The notes under the pieces were generated by a model. It made no database searches and had not been told where the DNA came from. It was given only the letters and a program-made list of their open reading frames with translations. Positions 56,101 through 64,000 of a stretch of 64,000 nucleotides of DNA are shown in pieces (positions within the stretch are counted from its first letter, which is position 1; each line of letters starts with the position of its first letter). The position numbers and the translations under genes are program-made. Source of the stretch: Isoetes taiwanensis (lineage: Eukaryota; Streptophyta; Lycopodiopsida; Isoetales; Isoetaceae); contig JAJEKV010000146.1 in assembly GCA_021234155.1 (NCBI GenBank), forward strand, positions 188,001 through 252,000, read 5' to 3'.

Positions 56101-59100
56101 TGGCGTAGAGGGGGTGTTGGCCTTGAGCACGGACCCTAAAACCATCACGGGAAGCAGCTTGCCCCAAAGTCCTCTCCGAAGGCCCCGGGCGACGGACGGG
56201 CAACTTCCCCCTCTCCGAAATCGTGATTCGGCTCGCCAATGGACTCGGAACGTCGACATTGCCACGGGGACCAAGTTTCATGGCCAAAAAGACCACCCCT
56301 TCTCGAGGTAGCGTCAAACTATCTCATGTCCAACACACTTCGTAGTCAATTGGCCTACTGAGGTGGCCATCGAATCTTTAACCGCAACGAGGGCGTAAGT
56401 GTTTCTTTCTTTTGCAAAACTGACCGTGCAACTTGGTCTCTAGGGTAATTTCGGCCTCCGGACGATGTGGCTAAGTCGAATCGCCATTAGAGCCTCGCAA
56501 TGTTCGAACGACAAAACACTTTGGTTTCTACGGTCGGCCGACCGGGGGCGCTTCAGCGGTTTGATAAGTTCTCACGGGACGGATGTTGGATTTTTGGACC
56601 TTATCGAGATAGGGCCCTTGAACGAAGGATTCAATGGTGGGATAGGGGGAACCGAGATCCGGGGAGTGTGGTCTTTAGCGTCACGGCCCCGGGGAGCCGG
56701 GGAAAGGCTGCCTCGGGAAACTTTTTTGGGGCTCGCCTCCGGGGTCCGGACTCTCCCCTCTAATGAGGTGGCCTTGCAAGGTCCTGGCCTTATTTGACTT
56801 GGGCAAGTGTGCGATTTCGGCCGCCCAACAACAGCTGCTTGGACCGTTCTAATGCAAACACTTTGATCTAAACCTTGTAGAAAATTTTGAAAACCCGGCT
56901 CTGTATGTTGGCGATGACTTAGGAAGCCTGCTGACAAAAATCAGAATTTAATTCCGTACTATGCATTAATTACGAATTTATGAATGTCTTGCTACTGCAA
57001 AAGATGCCCTTTACTTCTAACTGCCACAACGGGAGGAGTACAGATCCAAACTCCATTCCGTCAGTTCTCCTTGCTTCGCGTTCTCAACTGCATCTTATCA
57101 GCCAAGTCCCAAGTGCAAAGGACCAAAACTCGGCACCCAAAACGCAAACCCTGCTAGAACCTGGCAACTCATAGGGTTTACATTTCGGAGGCTCTATCCT
57201 TGTCAGATTCGACTAGGACCTTGCGCCGTGTCTTGACGTAGAGGGGGGGTAGCTTGCCCCAAAAGTCCTCTCCCGAAGGCCCTGGCGACGGACGGGCAAC
57301 TTCCCCTCTCCGGAATCGTGATTCGGCTCTGCCAATGGACTCGGAACGTTGACATTGCCCTGGGGACCAAGTTTCATGGCCAAAAGACCACCCCTTCTCG
57401 AGGTAGCGTCAAACTATCTCATGTCCAACACACTCGTAGTCAATTGGCCTAGGAGGTGGCTGTCGAATACTGCAACGTAGGGCGTAAGTGTTTCTTTCTT
57501 TTGCAAAACTGACCGTGCAACTTGGTCTCTAGGGTAATTTCGGCCTCCCGGACGATGTGGCGAAGTCGAATCGCCATTCCGGAGCCTCCGCAATGTCCGA
57601 ACGACAAAACACTTTGGTTTCTACACGGTCGACCGCAGGACGCTTCGCGGTTTGATAAGTTCTCACGGACGGATGTTGGATTTTTTTGGACCTTATCGAG
57701 ACAGGGCCCTTGAGCGAAGGATTCAGCGGTCGGATAGGGGAACCAGAGATCAGGGAGTGTGGTCTTTAAGCGTCTGACCCCGGGGATTTGCCGGGGAAAG
57801 GCTGCCTCGGGGAAACTTTTGGGGCTCGCCTCCTGGGGTCCGGACTCTCCCCTCTAATGAGGTGGCCTTGCAAGGTCCTGGCCTTATTTGACTTGGGCAA
57901 GTGTGCCAGCTCGGCTGCCCAACAACAGGCTGCCCGGACCGTTCTAATGCAAACACTTTGATCTAAACCTTGTCCGAAAATTTTGAAAACTGGCCTGTAT
58001 GTTGGCGATGACTTAGGAAGCCTGCTGACAAAAAAATCAGAATTTAATTCCGTACTATGCATTAATTACGAATTTATGAATGTCTTGCTACTGCAAAAGC
58101 TGCCCTTTACTTCTAACTGCCACAACGGGAGGAGTACAGATCCAAACTCCATTCCGTCAGTTCCCCTTGCTTCGCGTTCTCAACTGCATCTTATCGGCCA
58201 AGTCCCAAGCGCCAAAGGACCAAAACTTCGGCACCCAAAACGCAAACCCCCGCTAGAACACGGCAACTCATAGGGTTTACGTTTGAGGCTCTATCCTTGT
58301 CGGTCGACTAGGACCCTTGGCGTGTCTTGACGAGGGGGGGTGTTGGCGCCTTGAGCACGGACCCTAAAACCATCCGAGGCGGCTTGCCCCAAAAGTCCTC
58401 TCCGAAGGCCACGGGCGACGGACGGGCAATTTCCCCTCCGGGAATCGTGATTCGGCTCGCCAATGGACTCTGAACGTCGACATTGCCCCGGGGACCAAGT
58501 TTCATGGCCAAAAGACCACCCCTTCTCGAGGTAGCGTCAAACTATCTCATGTCCCAACACACTCGTAGTCAATTGGCCTAGGAGGTGGGCATCGAATACC
58601 GCAACGTGGGGCGTAAGTGTTTCTTTCTTTTGCAAAACCGACCAGGCAACTTGGTCTCTAGGGTAATTTCGCCTCGGGGACGATGTGTGGTAAGTCGAAT
58701 CGCCATTAGGAGCCTCCGCAATGTCCGAACGACAAAACACTTTGGTTTCTACGGTCGACCGCTTGGACGCTTCAGCGGTTTGATAAGTTCTCACGGACGG
58801 ATGTTGGATTTTTTTGGCCCTTATCGAGACAGGTCTCTTGAACGAAGGATTCAGCGGTCGGATAGGGGAACCGAGATCCTGGAGTGTGGTCTTTAGCGCG
58901 TCTGACCCCGGGGAGCCGCCGGGAAAGGCTGCCTCGGGAAACTTTTGGGGCTCGCCTCACGGGGTCCAGGACTCTCCCCTCTAATGAAGTGGCCTTGCAA
59001 GGTCCCCGGCCTTATTTGACTTGGGCAAGTGTGCGGCTCGGCTGCCCAACAACAGGCTGCCCGGACCGTTCTAATGCAAACACTTTGATCTAAACCTTGT

Positions 59101-60830
59101 CCAGAAAATTTTGAAAAGCGCTTTGTATGTTGGCGATGACTTAGGAAGCCTCTTTGACAAAAATCAGAATTTAATTCCGTACTATGCATTAATTACGAAT
59201 TTATGAATGTCTTGCTCTTGCAAAAAGCGCCCTTTACTTCTAAGCGCCACAGCGGGAGGAGTACAGATCCAAACTCCATTCCATCGGTTCCCCTTGCTTG
59301 GCGTTCTCAATCGCATCTTATCGGCCAAGTCCCAAGTGCAAAGGACCAAAACTTCGGCACCCAAAACGCCAAACCCCCGCTAGAACTCGACAACTCATAG
59401 GGTTTACGTTTGGAGGCTCTATCCTTGTCGATTCAACTAGGACCCTTGCGCCGTGTCTTGGCGTAGGGGGGTGTTGGACTTGAAAGCACGGACCCTAAAA
59501 CCATCGGGGCGGCTTGCCCCAAAAGTCCTCTCGAAGAAGGGCCCGGTGGGCGGGCAACTTCCCCTCTCGGAATCGTGATTCGCTCGCCAATGGACTCGAG
59601 CGCCGACATTGCCACGGGGACCAAGCTTCATGGCCAAAAGACCACCCCTTCTCGAGGTAGCGTCAAACTATCTCATGTCCAACACACTCGTAGTCAATTG
59701 GCCTAGGAGGTGGGTCGCCGAATCGCAAGCGTAGGGCGTAAGTGTTTCTTTCTTTTGCAAAACTGGCCAGATGCGACTTGGTCTCTAGGGTAATTTCGGC
59801 CTCCGGACGATGTGGGCGAAGTCGAATCGCCATTCGAGCCTCCATAATGTCAGAACAACAAAACACTTTGGTTTCTACACCTGGCCGGCCGCGGGGACGC
59901 CAGCGGTTTGATAAGTTCTCGGGACGGATATTGGATTTTTGGACCTTATCGAGACGGGGCCCTTGAGCGAAGGATTCAGCGGCCGGATAGGGGAACCGAG
60001 ATCCCTGGAGTGTGGTCTTTAGCGTCACGGCCCCGTGGGATTTGCCGGGGAAAGGCTGCCTCGGGAAACTTTTGGGGCTCGCCTCACGGGGTCCGGACTC
60101 TCCCTCTAATGAGGTGGCCTTGCAAGGTCCTGGCCTTATTTGACTTGGGCAAGTGTGCCCATTTCATTTTCAACAACAACAAGTTTGCCGGACCGTACTA
60201 ATGCAAACACTTTGATCTAAACCTTGTCTGGAAATTTTGAAAACTGGCATGTACGTTGGCGATGACTTAAGAAGCCTGCTGACAAAAAATCAGAATTTAA
60301 TTCCTTACTATGCATTAATTACGAATTTATGCAACAACAGGCTGCCTAGACCGTTCCAATGCTACCTATTTGATCAGAACTTTATCCGGAAATTCTAAAA
60401 ATTTGCCTGTATGCTGGGGATGACATAGGAAGCCAACTGACAAAAAATCAGAATTTAATTCCATACCATGCATTAATTACGAATTTATGAAGCATGAATG
60501 CAAAAGAACGCATAACTAAAAAATTCTGCATCGAAAAAAGGTGGAATTTTGACAAGCGGTGCAACGTGCCGGTGCGGACATGAGAAAAACATTTCACTAG
60601 GATATGCAGTGTTGGTGCACGATGAAATAGCTCCGAGTCTTCCAGAGCTCACATGCTGCCACAAAAGTTCTCTTACGAAGGCCCTGGCGATGGACGAGCA
60701 ATTTCCCCTCTCCAAAACCATGATTTGGCTCTTCCAATGGACTCAGAATATCGACATTACCCTGGGGACCAACTTTCGTGGCCAGAAGACCACCCTTGTT
60801 CTCCAAAAAGAACAAAGTACACTAGGCGTC
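53169..60830. repeat. Satellite array, about 1.1-kb units, 7 copies
   Basis: The landmark TATGCATTAATTACGAATTT recurs at 53571, 54710, 55831, 56960, 58056, 59183 and 60309, giving spacings of 1139, 1121, 1129, 1096, 1127 and 1126 bp. A shortened extra landmark lies at 60468. Other shared landmarks are CCTCTAATGAGGTGGCCTTG, GGCCAAAAGACCACCCCTTC and CTTTGATCTAAACCTTGT. The first unit starts mid-unit near 53169. The last is partial and diverged (60440-60800, with about 150 bases of other sequence). Open frames in the units are not conserved from copy to copy, so the array is treated as non-coding. Confidence 0.9.
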
Positions 60831-61045
60831 CAGCAGACGTCCCGCGCGACGTCACGTCACACGCGACGTCACGTCGCACAAAAGTGACGCACGCGATGCG
60901 ACGTGGTGCACCTGGCGTGACAGATCTGCCACGTCACGGTGTCAGACGTCGCACCACACGTCGCATGCGACGTGACGTCGCATTGACGTCGCATGGTCAC
61001 GTTATTTGTGACGTCACGTCGCACAGACGTCGCAAGCCCACGTCG
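60815..61045. repeat. Right subterminal repeats
   Basis: GACGTCACGTCGCA, TCGCATGCGACGTGACGTCG and related motifs in both orientations, matching the left subterminal region. Confidence 0.85.
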
Positions 61046-61069
61046 CTAAATGTCCATTCTCTTGTTGTG
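61040..61069 (-). repeat. Right terminal inverted repeat
   Basis: Reads ACGTCGCTAAATG...CTTGTTGTG on the plus strand, the inverse of the left end, followed by TAT. Confidence 0.9.
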
Positions 61070-61315
61070 TATGTACATGCAATTGTCATATTTGCTGAAA
61101 GGTCAAGAAAAGGTACTCTTACAAGGCAGAATAACTTGCACAAAGCTTTATCATCTGTTGTGGTTGAACTTTAACAGAACATTCATTTCATGTGATTTTG
61201 TTTCAGCTCAATCTCAGAACTTTGTTTCCAACCATTCATGTTATCTTTCTAAGCTTGGTCTATAAAAAATTGTCCACAGTTTATTTCTCTATTTCCTTAG
61301 TGGTTTATAGTTCAG

Positions 61316-61517
61316 GTCCATGGTTATAATGAGTTGGCAAATAGACATGGGTCGACAACTTGGAGAAGATCGAGTTGTTCAAAAATGTGACATATGTGAA
61401 AGTGCCCCTGGTATACAATTTGTTTCCTATATTTTTGCCTTATTGGATATGTTTGGATTGTATCATCGTGGAAAGAAAACTCATGAAACGTATCTTATGA
61501 TGGGGCAGAGGGTGGAG
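61316..61517 (+). pseudogene. Degenerate B-box-like zinc-finger exon
   Basis: Bounded by acceptor TAGTTCAG and donor GAG|GTAAGTG. The open frame contains VVQKCDICESAPGIQFVSY and HRGKKTHETYLMMGQRVE. This resembles a plant B-box family in which CDICE...FC...LC..CD...H is followed by GGKRTHGRYLLLRQRVE. The first Cys pair is kept, but the later Cys positions are lost (QFVSY, LLDMFGLYH). It is probably a decayed exon, with the large CACTA element in an upstream intron. The family call is from memory of the motif and is tentative. Confidence 0.4.
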
Positions 61518-61926
61518 GTAAGTGTATCACATTGTTTTATTATGAATCTATTCTTGGAGATTCAATTTCAACAAATGCTTTTCGACTATGTTAGATGCAT
61601 CATGTACAGACCCTAGAGCACGATTGTGAAAACTATTGTTTCAGACCTTAAAAAAGCACAATTTCATTATAATGGGAAAATTTTTAGTAAACTGGAATTT
61701 TTTTATTATGGGGGTTGTATAGACCTTATGCAGGGGTTGTATACACGTGTACAGTACCCTGTATCATAGACCTTATGCAGGGGTTCTATACACGTGCAGT
61801 ACCCGTGTATCATACATACATGAATATTTAGAGAACATAATAACACGGTATCATATACCAACTTCCAAACACAATAGAGACCAAAGTATGAACTATGTAT
61901 GTCCCTAGTAACCTTCCCCCAGGTTC
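61518..61926. repeat. Spacer with tandem duplicate
   Basis: ATAGACCTTATGCAGGGGTT followed by TATACACGTG and CAGTACCC is present twice in tandem at 61718-61813. No gene is seen. Confidence 0.7.
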
Positions 61927-62595
61927 CTAACCCCTTCCCCTTCCCCTTTCCCTTCGCCTGCGAGGTCTAACCCACGCATCTGGGTTAGGAGTCAAGAGCT
62001 CACGCTCATCCCATGCTGATTCTTCCCACCATATGGGGTACCTAGTCATTAGAAAAAGTAATTCCACAGGATAATACTCACGGAAGAAGAGCGGACCCAA
62101 CTCCACAAAACCGTTGTACTCATTGTAGTACACCCTAATAAGGCCATACATCTGTCCCTTACAAATTTCATGAATGAACTCTGATATGTATGCATCCAGA
62201 GAGTGTGCTAAATATCCAGCACGAAGAAGAGGCCTCAATTGCTGTAGCATCTCGTCCAGATAAGGAGGGGGTTCAAGCATTCCCCTCATTGCAAGTCTCC
62301 TATAACATTCAGATGGATTAATTTCCATCAGTGGCTCATGACCACAATCAAATCGCTCCAGAATGAAGTTGATCAACTCCATTGTAAGCTCCTTGGTGGG
62401 ACTGTGGCGCAACCTCCACTCCAAGAAATGGTCCCATAGCTCATCCATTCCAGGCCGCACAGAATGCCTGGGGCATGCTTGCAGGCCTTCTGGAGTAGCC
62501 CAGGGAGGATTGGGTCCAATCATTTGCAAAAGCAAGCAAGGATCACCGACGGAGCAAGGAACACGGAGCAGAGCAAGTAGCAAGTTCAAGAGCAA
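61927..62595 (-). CDS. Unidentified ORF with basic RG-rich tail
   Basis: This minus-strand frame has 222 codons. The first about 25 codons run into the neighbouring AAGATCAAG repeats, so a start at the Met in LLLQMIGPNPPWATPEGL (about 62523) is more likely, giving about 199 residues. The body is helical and acidic (GMDELWDHFLEWRLRHSPTK, EINPSECYRRLAMRGMLEPP, FVELGPLFFREYYPVELLFL). The tail (WVRPRRRRERGRGRG) is strongly basic and could bind nucleic acid. No family is recognised. It is uninterrupted in a window where most old coding sequence is broken, which supports a real or recent gene. It diverges from the ORF at 63583 across a repeat-filled spacer. Confidence 0.55.
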   Translation of the reverse strand: MLLNLLLALLRVPCSVGDPCLLLQMIGPNPPWATPEGLQACPRHSVRPGMDELWDHFLEWRLRHSPTKELTMELINFILERFDCGHEPLMEINPSECYRRLAMRGMLEPPPYLDEMLQQLRPLLRAGYLAHSLDAYISEFIHEICKGQMYGLIRVYYNEYNGFVELGPLFFREYYPVELLFLMTRYPIWWEESAWDERELLTPNPDAWVRPRRRRERGRGRG

Positions 62596-63375
62596 GCAAC
62601 AAGATCAAGTAGCAGGGAGCACGGGAATGAAGTAGCAAGGAACAAGGATCAAGATCAAGTAGCAAGATGCAATGAACAAGGAAGATCAAGTAGCAAGAAG
62701 ATCAAGGAACAAGGAAGATCAAGGAGCAAGAAGCAAGGATCAAGATCAAGTAGCAAGGAACAAGATCAAGTAGCAAGATCAAGAGCAAGGAACAAGATCA
62801 AGTAGGAAGGAGCACGGGAATGAAGTAGCAAGGAACAAGGATCAAGATCAAGTAGCAAGTAGCAAGATCAAGAGCAAGGAACAAGATCAAGTAGGAAGGA
62901 GCACGGGAATGAAGTAGCAAGGAACAAGGATCAAGATCAAGTAGCAGAAGCAATGAACAAGGAAGATCAAGTAGCAAGAAGATCAAGGAACAAGGAAGAT
63001 CAAGTAGCAAGAAGATCAAGGAACAAGGAAGATCAAGGAGCAAGAAGCAAGGATCAAGATCAAGTAGCAAGGAACAAGATCAAGTAGCAAGATCAAGAGC
63101 AAGGAACAAGATCAAGTAGGAAGGAGCACGGAATGAAGTAGCAAGGAACAAGGATCAAGATCAAGTAGCGTAGCAAGATCAAGAGCAAGGAACAAGATCA
63201 AGTAGGAAGGAGCACGGAATGAAGTAGCAAGGAACAAGGATCAAGATCAAGTAGCCAGAAGCAATGAACAAGGAAGATCAAGTAGCAAGAAGATCAAGGA
63301 ACAAGGAAGATCAAGTAGCAAGAAGATCAAGGAACAAGGAAGATGAAGGAGCAAGAAGCAAGGATGAAAAGTGAG
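62560..63375. repeat. Complex tandem array of AAGATCAAGTAGCAAGGAAC units
   Basis: Short units (AAGATCAAGTAGCAAG, GGAACAAGATCAAG) are combined into longer blocks that repeat as groups. One example is GGAAGGAGCACGGGAATGAA, which recurs near 62812, 62896, 63118 and 63206. On the minus strand it reads as low-complexity LLLDLPCSLIF and is not treated as coding. Confidence 0.85.
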
Positions 63376-63404
63376 AAGTGAAAACAAGGTAAAAGAATTT
63401 ATAG

Positions 63405-63535
63405 CTACGAATCCAATAATGTTGAAGTATAATACCAATAATGTTGAAGTATAATACCAATAATGCTGACGTATAATACCAATAATGCTCACGTATAATA
63501 CCAATAATGCTGAAGTATTATACCAATAATTCTAT
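63405..63535. repeat. 24-bp tandem repeat, five copies
   Basis: AATGTTGAAGTATAATACCA-type units repeat five times with small changes (TTGAAG, CTGACG, CTCACG, CTGAAG), ending about 45 bp before the ORF at 63583. Confidence 0.85.
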
Positions 63536-63541
63536 AACGAC

Positions 63542-63549
63542 TATAAAAG
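63542..63549 (+). promoter_or_regulatory. TATA box
   Basis: TATAAAAG lies 34 bases before the ATG at 63583. That spacing would leave a very short leader. Confidence 0.5.
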
Positions 63550-63582
63550 CAGCTCCATTCGGTAAGTCATTCATCTCCCATC

Positions 63583-63822
63583 ATGGCTTATAATATTTAT
63601 GATGATCAGTTTGAGACCATTCTTTGCTCCATGAGCTACAATGATATTAATCGCTGCATACATAAAGGTGTTAAGCTGGATCCTTACTTACAATCCAAAG
63701 CAGAAGGTCGTGAGTGTGATTGCCCCGGCCTTACTCGTGTTGTGATCCATCTTCTTTGGGTTCCTGAGCGCCATGCCTACGAGCTGAATGCGATCACAAT
63801 AGCAGGGATTGATGATGAGTGA
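63583..63822 (+). CDS. Unidentified small protein, 79 aa
   Basis: The frame starts MAYNIYDDQFETILCSMSYN and ends NAITIAGIDDE. It is acidic, with a CDCPGL motif near the middle and a hydrophobic RVVIHLLWV stretch. It follows a TATA box and an ATG in a reasonable context (CATCATGGCT, G at +4). There is no recognised family. Together with the divergent ORF at 61927-62595 it may be part of one element or gene pair. Confidence 0.5.
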   Translation: MAYNIYDDQFETILCSMSYNDINRCIHKGVKLDPYLQSKAEGRECDCPGLTRVVIHLLWVPERHAYELNAITIAGIDDE

Positions 63823-64000
63823 ATCATCGACTCTATAATGCCATCAATAATATGTGCATCTAAATTATATGTATGCCATCAATAATGTGTGCATCAGATG
63901 TAATGATGTGTATTAAACACCTATTATAATAGATGTAAGGATGTTAGTATAAGCATAATGTATCGACAACGTATTAATTGTCCAAAATGCTTAAGTATTA
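63823..64000. other. Downstream flank
   Basis: GCCATCAATAAT is repeated (63841, 63875) with GTGCATC motifs. No gene is seen before the window end. Confidence 0.4.

Larger units (their letters stand above)
52232..61069. mobile_element. CACTA-type element carrying a satellite, 8.84 kb
   Basis: Both ends carry the same 30-bp terminal inverted repeat, starting CACAACAAGA and ending CATTTAGCGACGT, with 27 of 30 matches (52232-52261 and 61040-61069). They are flanked by a 3-bp duplication, TAT (52229-52231 and 61070-61072). Inside each end lie hundreds of bases of GACGTC and TCGCATGCGA motifs in both orientations, like CACTA subterminal repeats. The interior is not a transposase but a tandem array of about 1.1-kb units. 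The 3-bp target duplication and C-A-C start fit the CACTA superfamily; the CACAACAAG end is a variant of CACTACAAG. The element is non-autonomous. Confidence 0.85.

Noticed and set aside
53080-60200. Many open frames of 60-180 codons on both strands within the 1.1-kb units
   Set aside because: They change frame, length and start between otherwise similar units, as expected of GC-rich non-coding satellite. No domain is visible.
62560-63375. CRISPR array or coding repeat
   Set aside because: Units are short, variable and without unique spacers of constant length. The translated repeats are low complexity. The window is a eukaryotic nuclear sequence.

Overview
The window looks like nuclear DNA of a land plant with a large, repeat-rich genome. 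It holds GT-AG introns, a plant-type O-fucosyltransferase, a TIR-LRR gene, a BCS1-like AAA-ATPase fragment, plant LTR signals (an initiator-Met primer-binding site) and hAT, CACTA, LINE and TRIM-like elements. The species cannot be read from the sequence; a fern, lycophyte or gymnosperm would fit, but that is inference. Only two genes can be rebuilt intact: a six-exon O-fucosyltransferase (36.7-39.4 kb, minus) and a two-exon TIR-LRR gene (43.2-45.0 kb, minus). Most other coding sequence is transposon-derived or decayed.

Layout. 0-6.8 kb: a palindromic array, a broken hAT transposase, several hairpin (MITE-like) elements and a duplicated block. 6.8-7.3 kb: a 520-bp TRIM-like LTR element whose LTRs each hold a near-complete tRNA-Ala(UGC)-like sequence. 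7.4-16 kb: mostly non-coding, with two exons of an unidentified minus-strand gene and a truncated BCS1-like AAA-ATPase. 16.2-24 kb: a LINE 3' end, remains of a CACTA element with a TNP2-like piece (minus), stop-ridden sequence, SINE-like remnants and an LTR with its primer-binding site. 25.4-26.7 kb: N-terminal half of a Crypton-like (DUF3504/KIAA1958-type) tyrosine recombinase, fused to LINE sequence. 27-33 kb: tandem TIR-LRR pseudogene fragments. 35.4-36.3 kb: a foldback element. 36.7-40.6 kb: the O-fucosyltransferase gene, with a LINE just upstream of it that is itself interrupted by a solo TRIM LTR. 41-42.8 kb: C-terminal half of a Crypton-like recombinase fused to LINE reverse transcriptase. 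43.2-45 kb: the intact TIR-LRR gene. 46.6-48.8 kb: a second, broken Crypton-like gene. 52.2-61.1 kb: an 8.84-kb CACTA-type element with 30-bp terminal inverted repeats and a TAT target duplication, filled with a satellite of about 1.1 kb per unit. 61.3-64 kb: a degenerate B-box-like exon and two divergent unidentified ORFs separated by tandem repeats.

Four observations stand out. (1) The chimeras at 26.69 and about 42.04 kb are complementary: re-inverting the intervening 15.3 kb would rejoin two Crypton halves and two LINE halves, and would put every TIR-LRR fragment on the same strand as the intact gene. (2) The window holds a plant family of Crypton-like tyrosine recombinases with shared intron positions. 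(3) The large CACTA-type element is packed with satellite. (4) The TRIM-like LTR carries an RNA polymerase III-type tRNA-Ala sequence.
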